DNA of 64,000 bases from UBA1141 sp963665155 (GTDB lineage: Bacteria; Chloroflexota; Dehalococcoidia; Lucifugimonadales; UBA3495), in the NCBI GenBank assembly GCA_963665155.2, contig OY761986.2:558001-622000 (forward strand). Direction: 5' to 3'. The notes below the pieces were generated by a model. The model did no database searches. It saw only the letters and a list, made by a program, of their open reading frames with translations, and was not told where the DNA came from. This document shows, one piece after another, positions 45,284 through 53,719 of the stretch. Made by a program: the position numbers and the translations under genes. Numbering within the stretch: position 1 is the first letter of the stretch; the number at the start of each line of letters is the position of its first letter.

Positions 45284-46127
45284 GTGGACCTGGACATGTT
45301 TATAATAGCAGTCTTTTGCCGGATGGATGATGCGTTGAAGACTCTGTTTCAAGAAAAACCGTTGCGCCAACGTGGGCCTGCTCCGGTGTTGTCCGACGCT
45401 GAGGTTTTGACCATGGAGGTGGTGGGAGAGTTTCTGGGGTTCAGCCAAGACACTGCGCTCTTTCGCCATTTCCGCCAGCATTATCGTCACTTCTTTCCTG
45501 GTTTGGAGCGGTTGCATCGCACCACTTTCGTGCGCCAAGGCGCCAACCTCTGGAAGGTCAAGGAGTGGGTGTGGCAGCATTTGCTCGGCTCCATCCGACA
45601 CAATCCAGCCTTCGCCTTGGTGGATAGCTTCCCCCCTTCCAGTCTGTCAGTTCGCCCGGGCCTACCGCTGCCAGCGGTTCCGTGGGGAAGCCGCTTTTGG
45701 GAAGGATAGCCTGTTCCGGCAGACCTTTTACGGCTTCCGAGTCCACGAACTGAGTGTTGTCCCCCAACTAGCGGCAGGAACTCGAGGGCTGCTGGTAGGT
45801 GACCGCAATTACTGGTCTCCGCGTCTGACCGAGGAGTTGCGCCAAGATGGGGTGACTTTAGTGGCACCCTTTGGGTCCAGGAAGAGAGACCCTTGGCTTC
45901 GCTTCAGCTCTACTCTCAGTCGCCTGCGCTACCGCATTGATACCGTCTTCGGCCAACTGGTGGACCGGTATCAGGCCAAGCGGGTCTGGGCTCGGGATGA
46001 CTGGCATTTGCGTGCCCGTTTGCTACGCAAGGTGCTCAGTCATACTGTTGCCTTCTTGCTCAACCAGTCCCAAGGGAATTCACCATTACAATTAACTAAG
46101 AACTCCCAACAAATTGAACTGAGTTAA
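45284..46127 (+). pseudogene. IS982-family transposase, frameshifted
   Basis: From a GTG (or ATG 45296) the frame reads FIIAVFCRMDDALKTLFQEK, RGPAPVLSDAEVLTMEVVGE, FLGFSQDTALFRHFRQHYRH and LVDSF, all typical of IS982 transposases. At a CCCCCC run (about 45630-45636) one extra C breaks the frame. The other frame continues LPVCQFARAYRCQRFRGEAA, FYGFRVHELSVVPQLAAGTR, GLLVGDRNYWSP and ends RLRYRIDTVFGQLVDRYQAK to 46127. Removing one C restores the whole protein. Element ends are uncertain; ATTAGACAGTTC (45257 on) and the complement of GAACTGAGTTAAT (46118-46130) are weak candidates. Confidence 0.85.
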
Positions 46128-46182
46128 TCTTGGCGCTAGTGGTCGGTTGGCTGTATCTTCCCCTAGTGAGGAGGGGAGGCTG

Positions 46183-46987
46183 ATGGCGAAACCACTGGTA
46201 GATGATGAACTATGGAAATTGATCCAACCCGTATTGCCTGTACCAAGGCCCAGACGATGGCGCTACCCTGGCCGGAAGCGCCTGCAGAACCGTCGGGCAC
46301 TGACCGGCATCTTGTTCGTCCTGAAGAGTGGCATTTCCTGGGAGATGTAGCCCCAAGAGATGGAGTGTGGCTCGGGGATGACCTGCTGGCGTCGTCTTCG
46401 AGACTGGCAGGAAGCTGGAGTTTGGCAAAAGCTTCATGAAATGTTTCTGGCCAAACTGCGAGAAGCCGACCAGATTGACTAGTCTCGAGCTGTGGTGGAT
46501 AGCGCCTCCATCCGGGCGGTTGGCGGAGGGGGAAACTGGGCCCCATCCCACTGACCGGCGCAAGCCGGGGAGCAAGCACCACCTGATTACCGACGCCCAA
46601 GGGATCCTGTGGCCGCCATCTTGACGGGCGCTAACCGTCATGATGTAACTCAGTTGCTGCCCTTGGTGAAAACCATTCCGTCCATTCGGGGCCAGGTAGG
46701 ACGTCCACGCCGGAGACCAGACCAAGTTCAGGGAGACCGAGCTTATGACTCGGAACCCCACCGGCAGGCGTTGCGATCGCTGGGGATCGAGCCGGTCCTG
46801 GCCAAACGCCTTACCCAGCACGGGAGTGGCCTGGGCATCCATCGGTGTGTAGTGGAGCGAACCCTGGTGGCTGCACCAGTTCCGACGGCTGCGGGTTAGC
46901 TATGAAAGGCGAGCCGAGATTCATGAAGCTTTCCTTTCCTTCGGTTGTTCCCTCATCTGTTTGACAAGGTCCAAATCAATTTGTTAG
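46183..46987 (+). pseudogene. IS5-family transposase, degenerate
   Basis: From ATG 46183 (GAGGGGAGG upstream): AKPLVDDELWKLIQPVLPVP, RRALTGILFVLKSGISWEM, then in-frame TAG and TAG codons and a frame shift. Further parts: WRRLRDWQEAGVWQKLHEMF, VVDSASIRAV (first catalytic Asp), ILTGANRHDVTQLLPLVKTI, QVQGDRAYDSEPHRQALRSL (second Asp), and near the end RAEIHEAFLSFGCSLIC to TAG 46985-46987. The family is IS5 (IS427-like). At least four lesions; inactive. It directly follows the IS982 copy. Confidence 0.85.
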
Positions 46988-47082
46988 GCGCTCTAAGACT
47001 AATCCGGCTTCACTTGCCGATAGGGCTCCGATGCACGGTTAGGCCAGCTGGTTGCAAAGGGTCCAAGACTCTTAGCGAATGG

Positions 47083-47344
47083 TTCGATAAACTCACTATG
47101 AACGGTCTAGATGATGACTTGGGCCAATAGTTCGACAGGCTCACTACGAACGGTCAAAGTGATGACCTGGACGCATATTTCGCCAAGCTCACTACGAACG
47201 GTCAAAGTGATGACCTGGACCCATAGTTCGACAAGCTCACTACGAACGGTCAAAGTGATGACCTGGACGCATATTTCGACAAGCTCACTACGAACTGTCT
47301 AGGTGATGATCTGGGCCAATAGTTCGACAGGCTCACTACGAACG
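47083..47344. repeat. 48-bp tandem repeat, five full units plus part
   Basis: Units start with TTCG at 47083, 47131, 47179, 47227, 47275 and 47323, an exact 48-bp period. The core is GTTCGACAAGCTCACTACGAAC, a near-palindrome (GTTCG ... CGAAC); the spacer reads GGTCAAAGTGATGACCTGGA. Units differ at a few positions. The plus-strand frame across it only encodes a 16-residue echo of the repeat and is not a gene. A related core occurs at 54493-54530 at the truncated end of the LLM gene. Confidence 0.9.
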
Positions 47345-47370
47345 CCCTCGCCAACCATTGGCGGCGGATA

Positions 47371-47874
47371 TTACTTTCGGTTGCTCATCCACTCTTCGTG
47401 GTCAGGCACATCTTCGCCCACCACATACAAGAAATAGTAACTGACCGTGTCTCCCATGAACTTAAACTGCTTGCGCAGGTCTTTAACCGTAGCCGCAAAG
47501 TCGGGATGGGAGCGAAGGTAGGAGCGAAACCCGGCATGCTATTGGTCCAACTCCAGCATCTTCCGTGCATTGGTAACAATAGCCTCAAGCTTTCTTCGGT
47601 TGCGGATGACCCGTTTGTCCCCCACCAGTGCCCCGATTTGGTCCGGGCCGAAGGCCGCCACCTGTTCGGCATCGAAATTGCTGAACGCTTCACGAATTCC
47701 CGGCCACTTGGATTCCACCACCCGCCATGATATTCCCGACTGAAATACTCCCTTGCTGAGAATTTCCAGGTAGTCTCCCAGAGTTTGGGGGTCGATCTGT
47801 TTCGGTGCGGTAAGTTCAGCAAGAGAATACCTCAATCGTCGGATGTCTTCGATATGCCCCTCAACCAAGCCCAA
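47371..47874 (-). pseudogene. DNA-3-methyladenine glycosylase I-like protein, in-frame amber codon
   Basis: Opening at a TTG (47874) eight bases after the methyltransferase stop, the frame reads PQTLGDYLEILSKGVFQSGI SWRVVESKWPGIREAFSNFD and VGDKRVIRNRRKLEAIVTNA RKMLELD, then Q-TAG (47539-47541), then HAGFRSYLRSHPD, KQFKFMGDTVSYYFLYVVGE and VPDHEEW. This is the HhH-GPD-like TAG family of base-excision repair glycosylases, about 167 residues. Homology continues across the TAG with no gap, so one base change (for example CAG to TAG) killed or truncated it. It is probably co-transcribed with the upstream methyltransferase. A TAG is not a selenocysteine signal. Confidence 0.75.
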
Positions 47875-47882
47875 TGGGTTAG

Positions 47883-48650
47883 CTACTTCACGGCTATTAG
47901 GAAGAGGCGCCTGAAGGGCAACAATGTGCTGCCGTCCCCCCGGCGGATGTAGGCTTTGCTGATGGGTGCCCGGTAAGCTTCCAAGAACGCTTCTTTGTCG
48001 GTGTCGTCTAGCAATGCCAGAAGTGGGCCTAGGATGCTCCCCTTGGTCCATTCCACCACGGGATCATCGCCTTGCAGAACATGCAAGTAGCTGGTTTCCC
48101 AGAAGTCCAACCGGGTCGCATGAGGGCTTAAAATGTCGTAGTAAGCCGTAGGATCCAGCACCGGTTGCTCCCGCAGTTCAGGCTCCAAGAGTTCTCGCCA
48201 ATGACCCGCCCGCGCTGTCTCGGCAATCAAGGTATGGGTCGGGGCCGAGAAATTGCCTGGCATCTGGACAGCAAGAACACCGCCGGGGTTCAAGCCTTGC
48301 ATCAACCGAGGGAACAGCATCTCGTGATCATCCAGCCAATGCAAAACAGCATTGGAGTAGAGGAAGTCGGCAGCAGGTTCGGGAGTCCAATCGTTAAGGT
48401 CTTGTTGCTGCCAAGCCACCTTGGTGTCCAATGCGGCAGCCCTTTCCAGCATGGTTTCGGAGGAGTCGATGCCAGTGACGTTTGCGCCGGGCCAGCGCTC
48501 TTGCAGCATGGCCGTAACAGTGCCAGTGCCGCAACCCAAGTCATAAATGGTAGACGGGTCCTCCAAAGGGATGCGGGACAGCAGGTCCAAGGCGGGCTGC
48601 AATCGCTCATTGCCGAAACGCAGATATTGGGTAGGATTCCAAGTGCTCAT
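47883..48650 (-). CDS. tam: SAM-dependent methyltransferase, trans-aconitate 2-methyltransferase-like
   Basis: 255 residues from ATG 48650 (AAAGGACCAGAG upstream; the frame is open to 48710). It begins STWNPTQYLRFGNERLQPAL DLL, has the SAM motif IYDLGCGTGTVTAMLQERWP, the acidic GIDSSETML, DLNDWTPEPAADFLYSNAVL HWLDD, and GGVLAVQMPGNFSAPTHTLI, all as in Tam, which methyl-esterifies trans-aconitate formed spontaneously from the TCA cycle. The C-terminus is VEWTKGSILGPLLALL and RRLFLIAVK. The homology to Tam is close in order and length, but I keep some doubt about the substrate. It leads a two-gene unit with the glycosylase. Confidence 0.85.
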   Translation of the reverse strand: MSTWNPTQYLRFGNERLQPALDLLSRIPLEDPSTIYDLGCGTGTVTAMLQERWPGANVTGIDSSETMLERAAALDTKVAWQQQDLNDWTPEPAADFLYSNAVLHWLDDHEMLFPRLMQGLNPGGVLAVQMPGNFSAPTHTLIAETARAGHWRELLEPELREQPVLDPTAYYDILSPHATRLDFWETSYLHVLQGDDPVVEWTKGSILGPLLALLDDTDKEAFLEAYRAPISKAYIRRGDGSTLLPFRRLFLIAVK

Positions 48651-48890
48651 CTCTGGTCCTTTCACCGGTGGCCGGCAATTTCTCAGCCCCGACCCATAGT
48701 CCCAACCCATACATCAAATCCAAAGATCAGGGTTGACCGCTCACCTGGCGCCTTATGTTAGAATCTTGGCCACGCTGCCGTTCAAGGGCGGCGCTCGTCA
48801 AACTCATATAATATACTCACTGTTCCAGAATAAGGAAACTAAGCTCGTAAATTAATCCCAGAAAATTAATCACCGAACAAAGGAGGCCGC

Positions 48891-49694
48891 ATGGAAACCG
48901 TCCGTCTATTAGAGGAGCACGAGTTCCCCCAGGAGTTACAGAAATATTTCGAGGGGACCAAGACTTGGTTCGGCATTGACTACATTCCCAAAATGAGCAA
49001 GGTTATTTCCTATGCGCCTGAATTTGCCAGCACCCACGGGCGTTGCAGCCGCCGGGCAATGGTGGACGGTGATCTGAAGCGCAAGCAAAAGGAGATGATC
49101 GCAGTGGCGGTGAGCGCCGTAAACGCCTGCGAATATTGAACTGTTGCTCACACCACAGCCGGGAAGCTTGTGGGTTATTCGGATGACGCATACTGGTACG
49201 AGGCTGCTTACGTTTACGGCGTGACCCACGGCATCAATGCGGTTGCCGACGGTTTGCGCCTCCCCTTGGAGTATTCCGATACTCCGGCCAGGAAACCGTT
49301 AATCAAGGCCATTGAGTTTGAGGACGCCTCGGACCGACTAAAAGACATCTACTCGGACATTATGGCCTTTTATCAAAGTGAACAAATTCCCGTGATATTC
49401 AAGACGTTGGCCCACGACGAGGGTTACTTGAGGGACTATTGGGGAGCGGTCCGATTTGTGTTCAGCGATGGGAAACTGAACCGTCTAACCAAAGAGACTC
49501 TCGCTTTCGCGGCGTCAATGGCAGCCAAGTCGGACTACGGTGTGGACCTTCATTTGGCGGAAGCGAGACGTTTGGGTCTGAGTGAGAAAGGGGTAATGGA
49601 AGCGGTGCAGGTGGTTCAACTATTCAGCGCCTACACTAAAATCGCAGATGGGTTACAACTCAGCCCAGATTTCGACCCGATGAGGGTTACCTAG
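48891..49694 (+). CDS. AhpD-like peroxidase-related protein, selenocysteine candidate (UGA at 49137)
   Basis: Reading through one UGA gives a single frame of 267 residues from ATG 48891 (AAAGGAGG upstream). It is an AhpD/carboxymuconolactone decarboxylase-fold protein: KQKEMIAVAVSAVNACEY-U-TVAHTTAG, then two helical repeats (LIKAIEFEDASDRLKDIYSD, LTKETLAFAASMAAKSDYGV). The UGA is residue 83 and converts the C-x-x-C redox pair (Cys80) into C-E-Y-U with the conserved His four residues on. In AhpD that second cysteine is the reactive one, which is where Sec is expected. The downstream frame has full family homology and no other stop. A SECIS-like hairpin follows. It should reduce peroxides or act as a thiol-disulfide oxidoreductase. 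Alternative: a Cys-to-stop mutation (TGT/TGC to TGA). Confidence 0.82.
49153..49173 (+). promoter_or_regulatory. Bacterial SECIS-like hairpin after UGA 49137
   Basis: Stem CCACAGC (49153-49159) pairs with GCU-GUGG (49166-49173) with one unpaired U at 49169; the loop is CGGGAA. The loop starts 20 nt after the UGA and has G at its second position, inside the 16-37 nt window known for bacterial SECIS. It differs in sequence from the hairpin at 30200, as expected for bacterial elements. Confidence 0.68.
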
Positions 49695-49704
49695 CGACAT
49701 ATTA

Positions 49705-49776
49705 ACCGCAGAGTGCGCTGAGACCGGAGAGTTTATATTTTGGTTTCATCTCTGCGTACTCGGCGCGCTCTGCGGT
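49705..49776. repeat. Inverted repeat between convergent genes
   Basis: ACCGCAGAGTGCGCTGAG at 49705-49722 and the complement of ACCGCAGAGCGCGCCGAG at 49759-49776: an 18-bp arm with two mismatches around a 36-bp centre. It lies just past the AhpD-like stop and before the Rieske gene's 3' end, so it could end transcription from both sides or be a REP-like element. Confidence 0.7.
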
Positions 49777-49794
49777 GAAGACCCCGTCTCACGC

Positions 49795-51096
49795 CTAAGA
49801 CGGCGAGTAGTCGAGGGACATTAGCTCGTCCCACCGATGATAGAAGCGGCGGTGGTTGTTTTCGCTCATGGCGTAGTCGCTGGCCCACCCTCCCAGTTCT
49901 TGGTCGAAATGATCGTGCCCCAGTCCCATTTGATTGTTCAGGTCCATCCTTCTCGACAAGTAACCCCTGCCGGTGCTGGTGCACTCCTGCCAATTATCCA
50001 TGTCATCTTGCTCAAAGGTGCCAGCGGGACTGTGGGCCCTCATGGACGCCAACCTCAAGGCCTCTTTTATTTCCGCGGGAGCATCCCTATCCACGTAGCT
50101 AAACGCCCAAATCTCTATCTGCCCCGGACCCCTGGGATGAAGAACCCGAATCTGCTGGGCGATGGTTCGGATCATTCCAAAATTGGGGAATACCGTGCCG
50201 ACTATGGGATTGGCCAGGTTCCACCGGTGGCCCAGCCGCTGTTTCGCCTCGTTCCTTACCTTTTCTTCGTAGCCCTTGATTTGTGGCACAGCCGCCGCGG
50301 AGAACTCGCCGGTGCCCCGGGATATCAGACAGTGACCGTTGCCCGGTGAGATTATCTGACCCTGCAGGCCAGACCCGCGTTGTTGCCGGTTGCGCGACTC
50401 GGAGGTAGTGCCGGTCCGTAAAGCCGACAGGTGGCTCCATGCGACATGATAGGAGTCCCCGGCAAAATTCTCGGCGGGGAATTTCCAGTTGCAGGGCACA
50501 ACCGATTTGTGGACGCCTCCAATGATTTCAACGCCGCCCTCCCGGCGTCCGAAAAAAGCATCCAGGTACCAGGTCATCTCCCCCAGATAATTCAACAAAG
50601 AAGGAGCATCCGGGTCGAAGGTGGCGAAAAACAAGCCGTTGTAGCTGTCCAGTTGAGCCACCGGCGTCAGGCCCCACTTGCCTCTGTCCAATCCCTGCGA
50701 GCCCGAATCCTGCGAGCCTGAATCCTGATAGTAAGCGTCATGCAAGTTAGGCACGGTCGCCAAGCGGCCATCGTTGCCGAACCCCCAACCGTGGTAGGAG
50801 CAGGTAAACCTGGCCGCGTTGCCAGCATCCGCGCGGCACAACCTGTTTCCTCGGTGGGGGCACACGTTTAGAAAAGCGTTCACCTTTCCGCCCGTATCTC
50901 GCACCACCAGCACCGGGTCCTCGCCCATGTAGGTAGTGAAGAAATCCCCCGGATTCGGGATTTGGGATTCATGGCAGAGAAAGAGCCAACAACGAGCGAA
51001 TATTCTTTCCAACTCCTGTTGATAAATTTCGTCCTCAACGAAGATGCGCCGGGACACCAGGCCTTTTTGTGTATCGACCAAGCCGTTATGAGTCAT
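49795..51096 (-). CDS. Rieske non-heme iron oxygenase, alpha subunit
   Basis: A 433-residue ring-hydroxylating-type oxygenase. The N-terminal Rieske [2Fe-2S] site is Cys79-x-His81 (CPHRGNRL) and Cys99-x-x-His102 (CSYHGWGF). The mononuclear iron site is in NFAGDSYHVAWSH: Asp213, His216 and His221 by position, with the distal Asp/Glu probably near the C-terminus (FEQDDMDNWQEC). The N-terminus GLVDTQKGLVSRRIFVEDEI YQQELERIFARCWLFLCHES is typical of aromatic-ring dioxygenase alpha subunits. It needs a reductase/ferredoxin and often a beta subunit; none is adjacent. ATG 51096 lies behind GAGGAGTCAGCG. Substrate unknown, probably an aromatic acid or a complex organic molecule. Confidence 0.93.
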   Translation of the reverse strand: MTHNGLVDTQKGLVSRRIFVEDEIYQQELERIFARCWLFLCHESQIPNPGDFFTTYMGEDPVLVVRDTGGKVNAFLNVCPHRGNRLCRADAGNAARFTCSYHGWGFGNDGRLATVPNLHDAYYQDSGSQDSGSQGLDRGKWGLTPVAQLDSYNGLFFATFDPDAPSLLNYLGEMTWYLDAFFGRREGGVEIIGGVHKSVVPCNWKFPAENFAGDSYHVAWSHLSALRTGTTSESRNRQQRGSGLQGQIISPGNGHCLISRGTGEFSAAAVPQIKGYEEKVRNEAKQRLGHRWNLANPIVGTVFPNFGMIRTIAQQIRVLHPRGPGQIEIWAFSYVDRDAPAEIKEALRLASMRAHSPAGTFEQDDMDNWQECTSTGRGYLSRRMDLNNQMGLGHDHFDQELGGWASDYAMSENNHRRFYHRWDELMSLDYSPS

Positions 51097-51478
51097 GACT
51101 ATCGCTGACTCCTCACGCTACGATTTACGGAGCATCCAGCATGTTATTTAACATAGCGCATGTATAGCACGCACCATGTTGAGGGTCAAGCGGAATTGGA
51201 AAGCTGTTATTTCAAACACGAACCGTTATCCCAACGGGTATCCCAACTGTTATCCCATCGTAGGCCGGGAACTAGAGAGTGACTCGACCGCGCGAATACC
51301 TGGGCTCCGGCCGACGAACGATAACAACGCTAGGGCATCCAACACCCGGCGGACATGCTGTGGACAACGGTTATGGCTACGAGTGACATTGCCCCATTGT
51401 TTTTCGACACCGGAGCAACGCACTGATTAGGGACCTCGAACCAATTTAAGCCCCAACTAATCCCCAAAGAGGTTCAAC
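51097..51478. other. Intergenic between divergent oxygenase genes
   Basis: About 380 bp between divergent Rieske and flavin monooxygenase genes, so likely a shared regulatory region. A triple CCC-AAC-(G/T)-TTATCC-like short repeat occurs near 51225-51260 (TTATCCCAACGGGTATCCC AACTGTTATCCC). I see no gene. Confidence 0.4.
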
Positions 51479-52639
51479 ATGGTGGGCCGAGAAGAACTGC
51501 TCGGCAGAGCCAGAGAGCTTGTCCCTACGCTCCGCCAGAGGGCCGCTCTCACCGAGGAGTTACGCCGCCTTCCCAAGGAGACTGTAAGCGATCTTCATTC
51601 TGCCGGAATAATGCGGGCCGCCCAGCCAAAGCGATTCGGCGGGTTCGACTTGGACTACGAAATCGTTTTGGAGATCGCTTACGAGCTAGGCCGGGGCTGC
51701 GGGTCAACAGCTTGGTGCTACTCCATTTGGGCCAGTCACAATTGGGTGGCCGGAATGTACTCGGAGAAGGCCCAAGAAGAATATTGGGCAGATTCGATGG
51801 GTACCCTGTCCTCCACTTCGTTGAACCCGGCAAAGGCCACAGTGAGCCCGGTGGACGGTGGAGGATACATCCTGAGCGGACGTTGGAGCTTTTCCAGCGG
51901 TTGCGACGATGCGGGATGGGCAATGCTGGCAGGTATCAGCTCGGAAGGTTTGATGTACATTCTGGTGCCCAAAGCCGACTTTGCTATAGACGATAACTGG
52001 TTCGTGTCAGGCCTCAAGGGAACAGGGAGCAAAGACATTACAGTTGAGAATGCTTTCGTACCTGAGCACCGAGCATTACCCCAGATTGAATTACAAGAGG
52101 GGCGCAGCCCCGGCCGGGACCTGCACGGTACTCCCAACTTCCGCATTCCTCACCTGACCATGTTTCCTTACACACTAGCGGCCCCGGTATTGGGGATGGC
52201 GCGGGGTGCCCTTGGGGAATTCGAGTCGCACATGGCGGAGCGGGTTGTCTACACCACCGGCGAAAGACTGGCGGAGTCGGCACCGGTGCACATCCGGTTG
52301 GCCGAGGCTGAGGCTGAGGTTCATGCGGCGCAACTGATTATGCGTCACGACTGCAAGGAAGTGTTCGCTCTTGCCAGAAAGAACGAGTTGCCCACGCTGG
52401 AACAGAGAGCCGGTTATCGGCGAAATCAAGCCTACGTTGCCAAGCTGAGCGTTCAAGCGGTAGACCGCTTGTTCGAGGCCAGTGGTGGGCACACTCTGTT
52501 CGACTCCAGCCCAATGCAACGGTTCCACAGGGACGCCCACGCCGCTACCCACCATTTTGGGCTTTCCTGGGACACGGCGGCTGAGCAATTTGGCCGGACG
52601 CGATTGGGGTTGGGACCCAAGGGCGCAGTCAAGATTTAG
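51479..52639 (+). CDS. Flavin-dependent monooxygenase of the acyl-CoA dehydrogenase fold (paralogue)
   Basis: 386 residues, like its paralogue at 10798-11958. Segments: RRLPKETVSDLHSAGIMRAA QPKRFGG, ELGRGCGSTAWCYSIWASHN, GGGYILSGRWSFSSGCDDAG, GLKGTGSKDITVENAFVPEH, a helical C-terminal domain, and MQRFHRDAHAATHHFGLSWD. This pattern is that of two-component hydroxylases (HsaA, pigment hydroxylase type). It faces away from the Rieske oxygenase across a 380-bp gap and is followed 62 bp later by a metallo-beta-lactamase-fold gene in the same direction, so these three may serve one degradation route. ATG 51479 has AAGAGG upstream. Confidence 0.88.
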   Translation: MVGREELLGRARELVPTLRQRAALTEELRRLPKETVSDLHSAGIMRAAQPKRFGGFDLDYEIVLEIAYELGRGCGSTAWCYSIWASHNWVAGMYSEKAQEEYWADSMGTLSSTSLNPAKATVSPVDGGGYILSGRWSFSSGCDDAGWAMLAGISSEGLMYILVPKADFAIDDNWFVSGLKGTGSKDITVENAFVPEHRALPQIELQEGRSPGRDLHGTPNFRIPHLTMFPYTLAAPVLGMARGALGEFESHMAERVVYTTGERLAESAPVHIRLAEAEAEVHAAQLIMRHDCKEVFALARKNELPTLEQRAGYRRNQAYVAKLSVQAVDRLFEASGGHTLFDSSPMQRFHRDAHAATHHFGLSWDTAAEQFGRTRLGLGPKGAVKI

Positions 52640-52701
52640 AGGCTAGGATTAGGGGCTAAGATTTAGTAGAGATTCAGCACGAATTTATCAGAGGTTTTAG
52701 C

Positions 52702-53586
52702 ATGGATTACACAAAACAAACCATCGGCAACGTCGAGATTCTGGTCATTCACGACGCAGAAATTGCCCTACCCTTTAGCCGGTCATTCCCCGATGTTCCG
52801 GCTGAGGCTTGGGTGCCATATCAGGAACGGTTCCCCGAAGCATACAGCGGCACCGAATTCATGCGTGTCCACTTCGAGTGTTACTTGATACGCTCCCAAG
52901 GCAAAACGCTGCTTGTGGACACTGGTCTCGGCTCGGCCACGTCCAATCCGGGCACAGTCACCAATGTTGGAGGCGGCACCGAAGGGCAGCTATTGAGCCG
53001 GCTTCAATCGGCTGGTCTGCAGGCCATCGAAGTAGACACGGTTTTCCTGACCCACTTGCACCCGGACCACGTGGGTTGGAACATGACTAGAAGCGACGCT
53101 GGCGAAACCGTCACTTTCCCAAATGCCCGCTACATTGGCAACCAAGCAGACTGGGACGCCTTTAATACACCCAAAGACTCGGAGGTGTTCGGCTACGATT
53201 GGTGGGAAGACACGGTGGCTCCGCTGCGGGAGTTGGGAGTGCTGGACCTAGTGACCGGAGAAACCCAATTGACCAGCGAAATCACGGCGATTCCCACCCC
53301 CGGCCACACACCCGGTTCCATGAGCCTGGCCATAGTTTCCGGAGGCGAGAAGGCATTTATCATGGGCGATGTTTTCCACGGTCCGGCGCAGGTCACGGAA
53401 ACTGACTGGGTGTTCCACTATGATGTCGACCCCGCCTTGGCCGTCCAGACAAGAGGGCGGATGCTCGACCGTATCGAAGAGGAAAATGCGGCTATGGCCA
53501 TATGCCATCACAGCGGCGATTTACGACAAAAAATATTAAGGGCTAGGTTCAACTGGCCTTGCGCCATTGTATTTCCGGGGATATAA
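52702..53586 (+). CDS. Metallo-beta-lactamase-fold hydrolase
   Basis: 294 residues with the zinc motif THLHPDHVGW (HxHxDH), LLVDTGLGS before it, PTPGHTPGSMSL (third His) and MGDVFHGPAQ (bridging Asp). The final zinc His is probably in MAICHHSGD. The fold is used by lactonases, thioesterases and hydrolases of the AttM/quorum-quenching and glyoxalase II sets; the N-terminal VEILVIHDAEIALPFSRSFP and large insert resemble the group often found with oxygenase genes. ATG 52702 lies behind GAGGTTTTAGC. Likely co-transcribed with the flavin monooxygenase upstream. A 46-bp hairpin after the gene could end transcription. Confidence 0.9.
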   Translation: MDYTKQTIGNVEILVIHDAEIALPFSRSFPDVPAEAWVPYQERFPEAYSGTEFMRVHFECYLIRSQGKTLLVDTGLGSATSNPGTVTNVGGGTEGQLLSRLQSAGLQAIEVDTVFLTHLHPDHVGWNMTRSDAGETVTFPNARYIGNQADWDAFNTPKDSEVFGYDWWEDTVAPLRELGVLDLVTGETQLTSEITAIPTPGHTPGSMSLAIVSGGEKAFIMGDVFHGPAQVTETDWVFHYDVDPALAVQTRGRMLDRIEEENAAMAICHHSGDLRQKILRARFNWPCAIVFPGI

Positions 53587-53666
53587 CTAGAATGACTGGC
53601 CACGCACCATTAAGGGAAACGACGGGACCGGGATGCCCGATCAAACTCGAGATTCTCAGTCACGGC

Positions 53667-53712
53667 GTTCCTCAGAATGGCATATCCAATCCGATATCCC
53701 ATTCTGAGGAAC
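53667..53712. terminator. Hairpin between convergent genes, probable two-way terminator
   Basis: GTTCCTCAGAATGG (53667-53680) pairs perfectly with CCATTCTGAGGAAC (53699-53712), leaving an 18-nt loop. It lies between the stop of the plus-strand MBL gene and the 3' end of the minus-strand LLM gene, with no T-run. It might instead be a dispersed palindromic repeat. Confidence 0.55.
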
Positions 53713-53719
53713 CTGCCGC

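Noticed and set aside
47111..47302. A 63-residue frame with a perfect 16-residue repeat
   Set aside because: It is only the 48-bp tandem DNA repeat read in one frame; no ribosome site and no fold-like sequence.
47083..47344. CRISPR array
   Set aside because: The 'spacers' are as similar to each other as the repeats, the period is exact, and no cas gene is present. It is a simple tandem repeat.
47539..47541. In-frame TAG of the DNA glycosylase as pyrrolysine or recoded codon
   Set aside because: No sign of recoding; other TAGs clearly end genes here (for example the IS1182 transposase), and the position is not an active-site residue.
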